Positions 1 to 8,770 of a DNA stretch of 64,000 nucleotides are shown piece after piece. A program made the position numbers and the translations under genes. The stretch comes from Neorhizobium sp. NCHU2750 (GTDB lineage Bacteria > Pseudomonadota > Alphaproteobacteria > Rhizobiales > Rhizobiaceae). The stretch spans positions 322,001-386,000 of the forward strand of contig NZ_CP030828.1 of NCBI RefSeq assembly GCF_003597675.1. The letters run 5' to 3'. The stretch's first letter is position 1. The number at the start of each line of letters is the position of its first letter. The notes below the pieces were generated by a model, which made no database searches, was not told where the DNA came from, and saw only the letters and a list, made by a program, of their open reading frames with translations.

Positions 1-411
1 CGGTGCCTTGCCCGGTTGCGCCCCGCCAGTGCCATCACCTTGGCCGAAATCGGCCAGCCTTGGCAGCTTGCGAGCATCGACGAAATCGATGAGTGCCGAC
101 GTATAGCCGCGCCATGCATCAAGCTGCGACGCGGTAATGCCGACATATGTCTCGATACCGGCCAGTTGATTGGCCAGGTGCAATGCCGGGTCGAAGGGTG
201 GCCTTGGCTCAAAGCCCGGTTCATGCTGGTGATCCGGGAAAGGGTGGCCGTCTGGAGGGAGAAGGAAAACATCGCCCTGAGGTGGCAGCATCGGCTTCTG
301 CACCTGTTCGCCAGCGCTGTCGGGCTTGAGATCCTGGGAGATCGACGGGTTTGCAACCAGTAGCAGGGAAACGCTTGTCAATATGGCCAGACCGAACCTG
401 CTGCGTGTCAT
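1..411 (-). CDS. Spy/LTXXQ-like periplasmic protein (partial, runs off window start)
   Basis: The minus strand is open from an ATG at 411 (preceded by GGAAGAGAAG) to the window edge, giving 137 codons without a stop. The N-terminus (MTRSRFGLAILTSVSLLLVA, then ANPSISQ) is a signal peptide. A proline- and histidine-rich stretch follows (FPDHQHEPGF), and then a helical segment GITASQLDAWRGYTSALIDF that resembles the LTxxQ motif of Spy/CpxP-type periplasmic chaperones. It diverges from the two-component system at 706-2735, a common arrangement for envelope or metal stress sensors, so it is probably a target or accessory of that system. The C-terminus is missing. The family call rests on one motif plus context, and a metal-binding role for the His-rich stretch is inference. 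Confidence 0.62.
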   Translation of the reverse strand, partial: MTRSRFGLAILTSVSLLLVANPSISQDLKPDSAGEQVQKPMLPPQGDVFLLPPDGHPFPDHQHEPGFEPRPPFDPALHLANQLAGIETYVGITASQLDAWRGYTSALIDFVDARKLPRLADFGQGDGTGGAQPGKAP

Positions 412-705
412 CTTCTCTTCCTTTAGATTGATAAGATGACAGACAGATAGGTGGACAATGTATCTGGCGTTCGCCCAAATATGTCCCGGTGGTTTCTGAT
501 GGCCGGTTTTTTGTAACTGAATGTTTCCGCGGGGAGCGGGTGATATCGGTGGGCACCAAACTGCCGTATTTAACGGCTTCTGCATGCCTGAAAAGGCCGT
601 TTGGCTGGATGAAGAATATCAATGATGTTAGTGCAAGACGCGACCGCAAAAGCGATCTTTCGGAAAGTCTCGTCTCGAATGCAGGAGCAGGCCGAAGGTC
701 ACCAG

Positions 706-1437
706 ATGTCCATAAACAACAGTCCAGAGCATATTCTTGTCGTCGACGATGACGACGAAATCAGAAATCTGCTTGCGCGCTATCTCACGCAGCAAGGGTA
801 TCGATGCTCTGTGGCTTCCGATCGCCGGGAATATGAAGGTCAGATCCTGAAGGAGAAGCCTGATCTTATCGTCCTTGACGTGATGTTGCCGGATGGTTCC
901 GGCCTCGATATCTGCCGCAATCTGCAGACCAGCGGCTCACCGGTGCCCGTTATCCTGTTGACCGCGCTCAAGGAGGATGTCGATCGGATCATCGGTCTTG
1001 AACTCGGGGCCGATGACTATCTTGGAAAGCCCTTTAATCCGCGCGAACTAACGGCCCGCATCAAGGCGGTCCTGCGGCGGTCCACCCGTGTGCAGGCGGC
1101 AGATCAGGGGCCTTTCTCTTTTTACTTTGCAGATATTTCGGTCGATCCGGAACAGCGCCGCGTCGCGCGGGTGTCCGGAGAAGTCATCGAGTTGACCGGG
1201 GCGGAATTCGACCTGTTGCACGTGTTTCTCGAACGTCCCGGCAGGCTTCTGTCCCGCGATCAGCTGCTTGATCTTACCCAGGGGCGGGGACGTGATCCAC
1301 TTGACCGGTCTATCGATGTGTTGATGAGCCGCATCCGGCGAAAACTCGGGGAAACCGATGACGGTCCGATTTTCAAGACCGTGCGCAATGGTGGTTACCA
1401 ACTGACGGTTCCCGTCAAACTGTTGCCGGGTGACTGA
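706..1437 (+). CDS. OmpR/PhoB-family response regulator
   Basis: This 243-residue DNA-binding response regulator has an N-terminal receiver domain with the acidic pocket DDDDE at 14-18, the phospho-accepting Asp58 in LIVLDVMLPDGSG and the conserved Lys108 in LGKPF. It is followed by a C-terminal winged helix of the OmpR type (LTGAEFDLLHVFLERPGRLLSRDQLL, then SIDVLMSRIRRKL and VRNGGYQL). The frame stays open further upstream, but the ATG at 706 has a GAAGG-like ribosome site and gives a canonical N-terminus (MSINNSPEHILVVDDDD). It overlaps the downstream kinase gene by one base, so the two are translationally coupled partners. The likely target is the divergent periplasmic gene ending at 411. 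Confidence 0.93.
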   Translation: MSINNSPEHILVVDDDDEIRNLLARYLTQQGYRCSVASDRREYEGQILKEKPDLIVLDVMLPDGSGLDICRNLQTSGSPVPVILLTALKEDVDRIIGLELGADDYLGKPFNPRELTARIKAVLRRSTRVQAADQGPFSFYFADISVDPEQRRVARVSGEVIELTGAEFDLLHVFLERPGRLLSRDQLLDLTQGRGRDPLDRSIDVLMSRIRRKLGETDDGPIFKTVRNGGYQLTVPVKLLPGD

Positions 1438-2735
1438 TGACACGACTGCGCAACCGTATCGTCCTGCTTCTCGTCGCGGCCATAATCACCGTCGTCGGCC
1501 TCGCAACATTTGCGGCGAGTAGAGCTCTTGGCCCCCCTCCGATGAATGGGCGGCTGGAGGCTCAGGCAACGCAACTGCGTCTGGTGGCGGCATTGGTAGA
1601 GCGCGATCGGCCGGCCGCCGTGGCGCAAGGCGCCTCCATCAGCGACCATCCGGCGATCGGGGACATCGATAGACACATGACTGATGAACTTTCGGATGTC
1701 CTGGCGCGATCGGGCAGCCCCCTGAAGGTCCTGATTTCACGACATCCGGAAAGCCGGGCGACGACGGCCTCGGTGGAACTGAGCGACGGACTTTGGCTTG
1801 TCATGGCCTGGATGGAACAGGGGCCGCCGCCGGGAGGCTGGATAACCTTGGCGATCTGGGCTGCATTGATCGTGATCGGCAGCGCCGCGGTGTCGATTTT
1901 TGCCGCGTCGAAGATCGTCAGGCCGCTAGAGTTGATCGAGAGTGCCGTGGCCCGCATCGGACCCGATGGGGCATTGCCGACGATCCCGGAGACGGGACCG
2001 GGCGAGATACGTGCCACCGCCCATGCGTTGAACCGGATGTCTGCTCGCCTCAAGTCGGCAATCGAAAGTCGAATGAGGCTCGTTGCCGCGGCGGGTCATG
2101 ATCTCAGGACGCCGATGACCCGCATGCGCCTGAGAGCGGAGTTCATCGTGGACGATGGTGAGCGGGACAAATGGCTGGCCGATCTCAACGAGCTTGATGC
2201 GATCGCAGACAGTGCCATGATGCTCGTCCGGGAGGAAGTGAAGGTCGTCGACGCGCGGCCTGTCCGGCTGGACCAGCTGATCGGGCAGGTGGCGGCGGAA
2301 CTGCACTCTCTCGGTTATGCCGTCACCCTGGCACAGGTCGACACCGCCTTCGTTTCGGGCTCCCCCTTGGCTCTCACGCGTGCGATCCGCAATCTGGTGA
2401 TCAATGCAGCGACACATGGCGAGCGGGCAATGATGTCGTGCGTCACGCGTGCGGATGACGTGGTGGTCACGATTGTCGATGAAGGCCCCGGTATTCCTCA
2501 GGTGCTGCTGGGGCAGGTCTTCGAGCCGTTTTTCCGCGTCGATGGCGGCAGGAGAAAATCCATAGCGGGTGCAGGCCTGGGGCTGGCGATCGCAAAGGAG
2601 ATCATCGAGCGTTTCGGCGGCCGGATCACTCTTGCCAACAGGGTGCCGAGGGGCCTGTTGCAGGAAGTTGTCCTTCCTCGTGCGGTGATGGACACTGCGC
2701 CGACTGAGGTCGATCAGTTGGCGGATCAGGATTAG
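1437..2735 (+). CDS. EnvZ-type sensor histidine kinase
   Basis: This inner-membrane sensor kinase has 432 residues. TM1 is at about 7-28, then comes a short periplasmic domain of about 105 residues, TM2 at about 136-157 and a HAMP linker (SKIVRPLELIESAVARIG). The dimerisation/phosphoacceptor box is AAGHDLRTPMTRMRLR with His221. The ATPase domain shows an N-box (RAIRNLVINAATHG), G1 (DEGPGIP), an F-box (FEPFFRVDGGRR) and G2 (GAGLGLAIAKEI). It starts on the last base of the regulator's stop codon. The Pro after HDLRT is typical of the EnvZ/CpxA class. The stimulus is unknown; the small periplasmic domain and the neighbouring Spy-like protein suggest envelope or metal stress. Confidence 0.92.
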   Translation: MTRLRNRIVLLLVAAIITVVGLATFAASRALGPPPMNGRLEAQATQLRLVAALVERDRPAAVAQGASISDHPAIGDIDRHMTDELSDVLARSGSPLKVLISRHPESRATTASVELSDGLWLVMAWMEQGPPPGGWITLAIWAALIVIGSAAVSIFAASKIVRPLELIESAVARIGPDGALPTIPETGPGEIRATAHALNRMSARLKSAIESRMRLVAAAGHDLRTPMTRMRLRAEFIVDDGERDKWLADLNELDAIADSAMMLVREEVKVVDARPVRLDQLIGQVAAELHSLGYAVTLAQVDTAFVSGSPLALTRAIRNLVINAATHGERAMMSCVTRADDVVVTIVDEGPGIPQVLLGQVFEPFFRVDGGRRKSIAGAGLGLAIAKEIIERFGGRITLANRVPRGLLQEVVLPRAVMDTAPTEVDQLADQD

Positions 2736-2802
2736 CTTACAGCAGCAGAAAATCTCGGGGACTTGAACGTGGCTCGCCCGGCCTCCGCTCTAAGGGGGGA
2801 AA

Positions 2803-2827
2803 AGGCCGCGAGACACGCTCGCGGCCT
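2803..2827 (-). terminator. Rho-independent terminator of the efe operon
   Basis: A perfect 10-bp stem (AGGCCGCGAG / CTCGCGGCCT) has a 5-base loop ACACG. On the minus strand it is followed by a TTTT run (AAAA at 2800-2803 on the plus strand). It lies 34 bases beyond the stop of the last efe gene and also separates it from the convergent kinase gene. Confidence 0.8.
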
Positions 2828-2860
2828 CTCATATTCTATAGATCCGAGGTCCGGCTCGAC

Positions 2861-3691
2861 TTAATTCAAGCCGAGTGTACCACGCAGGGTGGAGAGATCC
2901 TCTGCAAGCGTATTGACCGGGCCAGCGAGCGCCTTGCGATCGTCGTCGCTCAGCTTGTCGTATGTCTCGTAGCCATGGGCGGTCTTGTACTTGGCCAGGA
3001 TCGTGTCGACCGTCTTGAAGTTGGCGTTGATCTTTGTGACAAGATCCGGATTTTCCTTCTGCACCAACGGCTCAAGCAGGTCTACGATCTTCTTGGCGCC
3101 GTCGACATTGGCCTGGAAATCCCAAAGATCGGTATGGCTGTAGCGATCCTCCTCGCCGGAGATCTTCGTCGCAGCCACCTCTTCCATCAGCGCAGCGGCG
3201 CCGCCGACCACCTTTTCAGGCGGAACCGTGAGGCCCTTGACCCGGCCCTGAAGCTCGACGACGTCGGCGTAAAGCTTGTCGGCCAGCTTATCGAGGCCCT
3301 TGGTCGTGTTTTCCGTGAAAAGGCTGTATTCGATCCGATGGAAGCCGGTGAAGTCATCGGACTTTTCTGCCTGTTCATGATCGTCGGCGCGTGAATCGAT
3401 AGAGCCGTCGAGATCGGAGAACAGTTCCGCGATCGGTTCGATCTTCTCATAGGTCACGCGGGTCGGCGCGTAGAGCGCCTTTGCCTTCTTCAGGTCACCG
3501 GCCTTGATTGCATCGGTGAAGGCTTTGGTATCCTTGGCGAGCTTGTCGAGATTGTCCTGCACGAAGATCTTGTAGTCGGCGATCGGCTGAACGAGGTCGA
3601 TCGGGGAGACCGCAGCACTTGCAATATTGGTGCCGGCAAAGAGTGCCGCAGCGGAGGCAGCGGTAAGGAGCATGGAACGGATAGTCGTCAT
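2861..3691 (-). CDS. EfeM/EfeO-like periplasmic iron-binding protein (M75/imelysin domain only)
   Basis: This 276-residue protein has a Sec signal peptide (to about IASAA at residue 27) followed directly by a single M75/imelysin-type helical domain. The family's metal-binding HxxE motif is present as FHRIEYSLF. It lacks the N-terminal cupredoxin domain seen in the EfeO at 5071-6264, so it matches the EfeM form. It is the last gene of the efeU-efeO-efeB operon, 45 bases after efeB, and ends just before a terminator. The expected role is capture of ferrous or ferric iron in the periplasm for delivery to EfeU. The two M75 proteins in the operon share the DxxEKSDDFxGxHRIEY-type core, which suggests an old duplication. 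Confidence 0.88.
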   Translation of the reverse strand: MTTIRSMLLTAASAAALFAGTNIASAAVSPIDLVQPIADYKIFVQDNLDKLAKDTKAFTDAIKAGDLKKAKALYAPTRVTYEKIEPIAELFSDLDGSIDSRADDHEQAEKSDDFTGFHRIEYSLFTENTTKGLDKLADKLYADVVELQGRVKGLTVPPEKVVGGAAALMEEVAATKISGEEDRYSHTDLWDFQANVDGAKKIVDLLEPLVQKENPDLVTKINANFKTVDTILAKYKTAHGYETYDKLSDDDRKALAGPVNTLAEDLSTLRGTLGLN

Positions 3692-3736
3692 GGCGATCTC
3701 TCTGTTGTGTTTCAGATGGAACAGTGGTGGTATTTA

Positions 3737-5074
3737 TCAGCCGCGTGCATGAGCGGACCTCGCGGAGGTAAGGAGGGCACTGGCGAGATAATCACTCTCA
3801 TCTCTGACTCCGGGAAGCGCGAAGAAATAGCCGCCGCCGATCGGCTTGATATATTCTTCCAGAGGCTCCCCGTTCAGCCGGGTCTGCACGTGGATGAAAC
3901 CCTTGTCGAGATCTGCCTGATAGGCAATGAACAGCAGTCCCATTTCCAGTTGGCCGGACTTGCTGACACCGTTTGAATAATTGAACGGGCGTCGCAGAAG
4001 CAGGTTGGCCTCAGAGGCCGCATCGCGCGGGTTGGCGAGCCGGATATGGGCGTCCATCGGCGTTGCTTTGCCGGCTGGATCGCCTGCATAATTCGGCACG
4101 TCCGCCTCGGTCTTGCCGTCAAACGGAGCGCCGCTCGCCTTGCGACGTCCGATGATCGTCTCCTGCTCCTGAAGCGGCGTACGGTCCCAGCGCTCGACGA
4201 AGTTGCGGATGATGCGCACCACCTGATAGCTGCCATGCGTCGCCCATTGCGGCTCGCCGCTATCGGGCTGGACCCAGACGATGCGGTCCATCAACTGCGG
4301 GTTTGTCGAATCGGGATTGGCGGAACCGTCGCGGAAGCCGAGATAGTTGCGGGCGCTTTCCTCCGGCGTGCCCGGATCGGGTGCGCGCACCGGCACAGAT
4401 CCTTCCTGCTTCCAGCGCACCATCAGCAAGTCCGGCATGGTGCGGATGATATCACGCAGCGCATGGATATTGGTATCGGGCGTATTGGAGCAGAACTGTA
4501 GAAGAAGATCGCCGTGGCAAAGATCCTTTTCCAATGCGTCATTCGGGAACCCGGTCATCTGACCCAGACGTGCCGGCTTGAAATCGGCAAGTCCGAAGCG
4601 CTGATCGAACAGAGATACCCCGATCGACGCCGTGACCGTCAGATTGTCCGGCGGCACCACGGGCCCGAGTATGCCCGAATCCGACGGCGGAAATTTCGGG
4701 TCGCGTTCCGGTGGTTCGCCGCCCTTCATCAGGAAGGCTGTGCGTTCGGTCAGCGTCTTGAACATCCGCTCCAGATCATCGATCGATTGGGCAAGAACGT
4801 CGAATGCCACCACAAGCCCGGCCGCCGGACGCGGTGTCACCACTCCTGGCTGGTGCTGGCCGTAGAAGGGCTGCATCTGGAACAGGGTGTTGCTGTGTGG
4901 GGCAGCCGTAACCACACCTTCCGCCGTCGCGCTGTCGGCAAAGGCGTGGGCCGGGCAGGTGGCTGCCGCGGCCATTACCCCTGCCGTACCAATCCCGGCG
5001 CTCATAAGCAGTTTGCGGCGAGCGGGTGAAAAGTCGTTTCCCCCGCCGCGCGTATCTTTCTTGGGCCCCGTCAC
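3737..5074 (-). CDS. efeB: EfeB, Tat-exported DyP-type haem peroxidase
   Basis: This is a 445-residue periplasmic haem peroxidase. The N-terminus carries a twin-arginine signal (SPARRKLLMSAGIGTAG, RR at 19-20) ending near AHAFA. The DyP family signature GxxDG is present as GFRDG at 246-250 with the catalytic Asp249. The proximal haem ligand is most likely His343 in MDAHIRLANPRD, followed by a conserved C-terminal block (RRPFNYSNG...GLLFIAYQ). In EfeUOB systems this enzyme oxidises ferrous iron, or handles haem, before uptake by EfeU. Its start overlaps the efeO stop by four bases (ATGA), showing translational coupling. Full-length for the family. Confidence 0.95.
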   Translation of the reverse strand: MTGPKKDTRGGGNDFSPARRKLLMSAGIGTAGVMAAAATCPAHAFADSATAEGVVTAAPHSNTLFQMQPFYGQHQPGVVTPRPAAGLVVAFDVLAQSIDDLERMFKTLTERTAFLMKGGEPPERDPKFPPSDSGILGPVVPPDNLTVTASIGVSLFDQRFGLADFKPARLGQMTGFPNDALEKDLCHGDLLLQFCSNTPDTNIHALRDIIRTMPDLLMVRWKQEGSVPVRAPDPGTPEESARNYLGFRDGSANPDSTNPQLMDRIVWVQPDSGEPQWATHGSYQVVRIIRNFVERWDRTPLQEQETIIGRRKASGAPFDGKTEADVPNYAGDPAGKATPMDAHIRLANPRDAASEANLLLRRPFNYSNGVSKSGQLEMGLLFIAYQADLDKGFIHVQTRLNGEPLEEYIKPIGGGYFFALPGVRDESDYLASALLTSARSAHARG

Positions 5075-6264
5075 GAGCTTGCTCCCAGTTGATCGCGCAG
5101 CTTGCCGAGATCGTCGGCGAGCGCTGCGGCCGCGGTCTTGAGTGCTGCCTTGTCGCTGTCGGAGACGCTGTCATAGCCGACAAATCCATCTCCGGATTTC
5201 AGCTTGGCAAGGGCGGCATCGAGTTCGGCAAACTGCTTGTCGATGGATTGATAAATTGCTGCGCTCGTCTTTATTGCGCCCGGCCTCATGAGATCGGTAA
5301 CACGACGAACGCCGTCGAGAGTGGCGGCAAGAGACGTAAGGTCGCTATGGACGTAGCGATCATCCTCGGCCTCGGCCGTCGTGCTGGCGAAACGCTGCAG
5401 GGCGCTGGCCGCCCCGGAGACCATATGGTCGGGCATGACCTTGAGGTCGTGAATGCGCCCCGCAAGTTGCCCGGCATCATCTGAAAGCTTGGTGGCGACT
5501 GGAGCGAGGCCGTTAAGGCTATTTTGGGCAAAAAGCCCGTACTCGATCCTGTGCAGGCCGCCGAAGGCCGGGTCGGCCTCTTTCTTTTCATAGTCATTGG
5601 CGCGCGCATTGATCGCTGCGTCAAGATCGGACAGCGGCCCTGCAACGGGGGCCAGATGAGAATAGGCAATGCGTGCCGGCTCATAGAGCTTGCGGGCATC
5701 GTCGATATTACCCGCCTTGATCGCGTCCGTAAGAGCGCCGACGGCGCTAACGAACTCGCGTGTCTCGCCAGCGAGATAGACCTTGTATTCCGCAAGTGCA
5801 CCGATAAAGGCCGTCAGTGTCGAGGTTGCCGATGCTGCGTCGTTCTCGGCCGATGGCGTGACATGCAGTTTGCCGCGCGGATTGGACAGCAGGCCGCAGG
5901 TGATCTCGTAATCGCCGGGCTGGAGCCTGGCAGAGAGCGACTGGGTAAAGCCTGGTGCGATGTTCTCGCGTTCTTCGACCACCATCACGCCGTCGAGAAT
6001 TTCCCATTCCACAGCGCGATCGGACTTGTTGACGATAAGGAATGTCCGCCGGCCGGCGGGAACTGTCAGTTCCTGCGGATCGCAGGCACGGCCGGCTATG
6101 GTCACGGTTGTCGCGCCTGCGACATTCTGAGCGGCAGAGCGATGAGACAGGCGCGAGGCATAGTAGAACGCGCCGCCTGCGACGATCACGAGAGCGACCG
6201 ATAGCCCGAGGCCAAGCCTGATGACCGTCGGCGAGAGCAATGAGGGGGAGGTGTTTTCCGACAT
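5071..6264 (-). CDS. efeO: EfeO, periplasmic iron-uptake protein (cupredoxin + M75 domains)
   Basis: This 397-residue protein starts with a membrane anchor or signal segment (residues about 12-32, LGLGLSVALVIVAGGAFYYA). A cupredoxin-like domain follows at about 48-135; its typical EfeO end is ITCGLLSNPRGKLHVTP, with the Cys retained. The C-terminal M75 domain carries the metal-binding HxxE motif in GGLHRIEYGLF. It would bind iron and/or copper in the periplasm and hand iron to EfeU. It lies 13 bases after efeU and overlaps efeB by four bases. Confidence 0.95.
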   Translation of the reverse strand: MSENTSPSLLSPTVIRLGLGLSVALVIVAGGAFYYASRLSHRSAAQNVAGATTVTIAGRACDPQELTVPAGRRTFLIVNKSDRAVEWEILDGVMVVEERENIAPGFTQSLSARLQPGDYEITCGLLSNPRGKLHVTPSAENDAASATSTLTAFIGALAEYKVYLAGETREFVSAVGALTDAIKAGNIDDARKLYEPARIAYSHLAPVAGPLSDLDAAINARANDYEKKEADPAFGGLHRIEYGLFAQNSLNGLAPVATKLSDDAGQLAGRIHDLKVMPDHMVSGAASALQRFASTTAEAEDDRYVHSDLTSLAATLDGVRRVTDLMRPGAIKTSAAIYQSIDKQFAELDAALAKLKSGDGFVGYDSVSDSDKAALKTAAAALADDLGKLRDQLGASS

Positions 6265-6277
6265 AGGGACCAGATCG

Positions 6278-7120
6278 TCAGCGGTTGGAGGCCGATTGTG
6301 GAGAGCTTTCCGTTACCGGACGGGAGAGCGGTGCGAGATAGAAGAACAGCGCGAGAGCGATATAGGCGACATAGGCGATGACCTCGCTGATCGTCGGCGC
6401 ATCGATATAGCCGAAGATACCGCCGAGTGCCGACCCGAGCGGGCTGTCGAGCGGAAGCTTGTCGCTGAGATCGAACACGACGGTCTGCAGGCCGTTCCAC
6501 AGCCCGGCTTCATGCAAGGCTTTCACCGCATTGGCGAGGATGCCCGCGGCGACGATCAGAATGAAAATCCCCGTCCAGCGGAAAAACCGGCGCAGATCGA
6601 GCTTCAATCCGCCGACATAGATGCCATAACCGACAAGGATCGCAAGCGCCACGCCAAGCAGCGCGCCGAGCGGCGCGAGGCTGCTGTCGGACTGCTGGAA
6701 TGTTGCGAGAAGGAAGAACACCGATTCCAGGCCTTCGCGCACGACGGCGAGAAACGCCATGGCGGCAAGACCCAAGCCCCCGCTCGATGAACTGAGGGCC
6801 GCATCCACCGAGTGCTGCAACTCGGACTTGATCGAGCGGGCAGCCTTGCGCATCCAGAAGACCATCGAGGTCAGGACGCAGACGGCAACGAGACCGATAA
6901 TCGCCTCGAACAGTTCCTGCATCTTTTGAGGAAATTCAGCCTGCACGAATTGCAATGCGGCACCGACGGTAAGGGACAAAGCGATCGCAAGAAATATGCC
7001 GATCCAGACGATCGGCATCCACTGGCCACGGCCGCTCTGCTTCAGGTAGCTCGCAATGATACCAACGATCAGGGCCGCCTCGACCCCTTCGCGGAACATG
7101 ATGAGGAATGGTACGAGCAT
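6278..7120 (-). CDS. efeU: EfeU, FTR1-family iron permease
   Basis: This 280-residue integral membrane protein has about seven predicted helices. It carries two copies of the FTR1 iron-coordinating RExxE motif: REGVE at 10-14 in the first helix and REGLE at 128-132 in the fourth. It is the inner-membrane channel of the EfeUOB ferrous/ferric uptake system and the first gene of the four-gene minus-strand operon. Iron-responsive control (RirA, Irr or Fur) is expected in rhizobia, but I could not find a convincing box upstream. Confidence 0.95.
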   Translation of the reverse strand: MLVPFLIMFREGVEAALIVGIIASYLKQSGRGQWMPIVWIGIFLAIALSLTVGAALQFVQAEFPQKMQELFEAIIGLVAVCVLTSMVFWMRKAARSIKSELQHSVDAALSSSSGGLGLAAMAFLAVVREGLESVFFLLATFQQSDSSLAPLGALLGVALAILVGYGIYVGGLKLDLRRFFRWTGIFILIVAAGILANAVKALHEAGLWNGLQTVVFDLSDKLPLDSPLGSALGGIFGYIDAPTISEVIAYVAYIALALFFYLAPLSRPVTESSPQSASNR

Positions 7121-7777
7121 TGCAATCCTATCCCGGCCGATGCCCCTCCCATCGGCGCAACGTCGAAAGCCTTCCTGTTTCGGTCATCTTTTAGTCCCGG
7201 ATGCAACCTGCAGCAAGCAACCATTGGCAGAATTTATGTGCCTGATTCGGGCCTCCACGCAGGTTTTTGCCCGTAAAGGAAAGCGATGCGCGAACTGCTG
7301 CCGCGCGAGCACGGGCTATGCGCAAACAACAATGCTCGAACTGGCTGGGTTGGATAAGGCTGCAGTTTTGTAACTCCCTACTCTGCGGGTCATGGTGCGG
7401 GAGCTGGCGGGAACGAATCGGGCATAAATTGTCGCCGGCTTTTTTATAATTTGGCGACCGGAAAGGTCCCGTCGGCTTGCCTTCGTGCTGGGATCTTTGT
7501 TCCGTTTGAACACGTTTTGAGGTTCCTCGGATATCCGGCTGCTGCCGCTCTTATCACAGCTATTCCCGTCATTTTGCGCTTGAAGACCTTCCTTTTGAAC
7601 TTATGCAGAAGGAGCAATCACAACAGCGTCAACGTCAAAAAAGTATCAGTTTAATTCGTGGTCTGAGGTAGATAGCCCGCAAATTCAGTGGTTATGATCT
7701 TGGCAACGGTCAAATTTGCAAATTGGAGGTTTGCAGATTTTACCTTCTAAAGTGTGCGCTCGGTGGGAGAAGACGCG
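7121..7777. other. Intergenic region between divergent efeU and araC-type genes
   Basis: This 657-base stretch has no convincing gene. It must hold the efeU promoter (minus) and the araC-type promoter (plus). The clearest structure is a perfect 12-base palindrome AATTTGCAAATT at 7713-7724, about 54 bases before the GTG start of the AraC-family gene. A looser GGTTTGCAGATTTTACC follows it at about 7728-7744. These are possible operator half-sites. The short open frames here have no codon bias or ribosome sites. Confidence 0.5.
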
Positions 7778-8662
7778 GTGCAACCTGATCTGGAATTGGT
7801 CCATATCCGCAAGGGCGAATCCTTCGCAGCCTGGATGCATGGCTACCCGTTCCGTACCGTCCGCTGGCACTATCATCCCGAATACGAAATCCATCTGGTC
7901 GTTGCGACGTCGGGTCGCTTTTATATCGGCGATCACATCGGCCAGTTCTCGCCGGGCCAATTGATCATGACGGGTCCCAACCTGCCGCAGAACTGGATTT
8001 CAGACATTGCGCCGGACGAGTTCGTGCCCGCCCGCTCGCTTGTCATTCAGTTTCCCCCGAAGTTCGTCGAGGATTGCACCTCTTCCATGGCCGAGATGGA
8101 GGCGATCACGCCGCTCCTGGATCGCAGCCATCGAGGCCTCCTGTTCGACAATGCGACAAGCGCGGTGGTCAAGCCGCTTATCGAGGAACTGATCGAGACG
8201 CGCGGGCTGCGGCGTCTGGCGCTTTTCTGGGAAATCCTCGATGTGCTGGCAACGGCGCCGGAACCGGAAGTGCTGGCAAGCCTCAGCTACGAGCTCGACC
8301 TCTCCAATATCAACGATAGCGGCATCAATCGGGCGATCGCTCATCTGCGCGAGCATCTGACCGACGATATCGACGAGCGTGATCTGGCAAACATGGTCGG
8401 GCACAGTTCGAGTTCGTTTTCGCGCGCCTTCAAGCGCCATACGGGCACGACGCTCGTCCGTTACAAGAACCAGCTTCGTGTCGATCTGGCTTGCCTTGCA
8501 CTGCTGACCAGACCCGAGGTGAAGATCGCCGAGATCTGCTACGAGATCGGCTTCTCTAATCTTTCGAATTTCAACCGGCATTTCCAGAAGATGAAGGGAA
8601 TGTCGCCCTCGCAATTCCGCGCGACTTTTGCGGCCAACGGAGCGTTCAAAGCCGCCGAATAG
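7778..8662 (+). CDS. AraC-family transcriptional regulator (cupin sensor + HTH)
   Basis: This protein of about 294 residues has an N-terminal cupin-type sugar-binding domain (VRWHYHPEYEIHLVV...GRFYIGDHIGQFSPGQLIMTGP) and a C-terminal double helix-turn-helix of the AraC/XylS family (DLANMVGHSSSSFSRAFKRHTG, then KIAEICYEIGFSNLSNFNRHFQKMKGMSPSQFR). I chose the GTG at 7778 because GGGAGAAG lies just upstream; an in-frame GTG at 7754 is the alternative. It stands just before, and on the same strand as, the ABC transporter and pentitol enzyme genes (108 bases to the binding-protein gene). It is therefore the likely activator of that operon with a pentitol or pentulose as effector (inference). Confidence 0.9.
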   Translation: MQPDLELVHIRKGESFAAWMHGYPFRTVRWHYHPEYEIHLVVATSGRFYIGDHIGQFSPGQLIMTGPNLPQNWISDIAPDEFVPARSLVIQFPPKFVEDCTSSMAEMEAITPLLDRSHRGLLFDNATSAVVKPLIEELIETRGLRRLALFWEILDVLATAPEPEVLASLSYELDLSNINDSGINRAIAHLREHLTDDIDERDLANMVGHSSSSFSRAFKRHTGTTLVRYKNQLRVDLACLALLTRPEVKIAEICYEIGFSNLSNFNRHFQKMKGMSPSQFRATFAANGAFKAAE

Positions 8663-8770
8663 AGGAAATCACTGAATTCCCCATTCGGGGGAGGAGCCAT
8701 TCGGCGGGCATGGTGCTTGCCGGAAACGGACAGGCGTTGCCTGTCGTCGTCCACAGGGAGGAAGACTGAG

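Noticed and set aside
7431-7458. GTCGCC...GGCGAC inverted repeat around a TTTTTTATAATTT loop
   Set aside because: The stem is only six bases with a 16-base loop and no adjoining gene end, so a terminator or riboswitch call is not supported.
7121-7777. Search for Fur, Irr or RirA boxes before efeU
   Set aside because: No sequence close enough to the known consensus motifs was visible; the AATTTGCAAATT palindrome is nearer the AraC gene.
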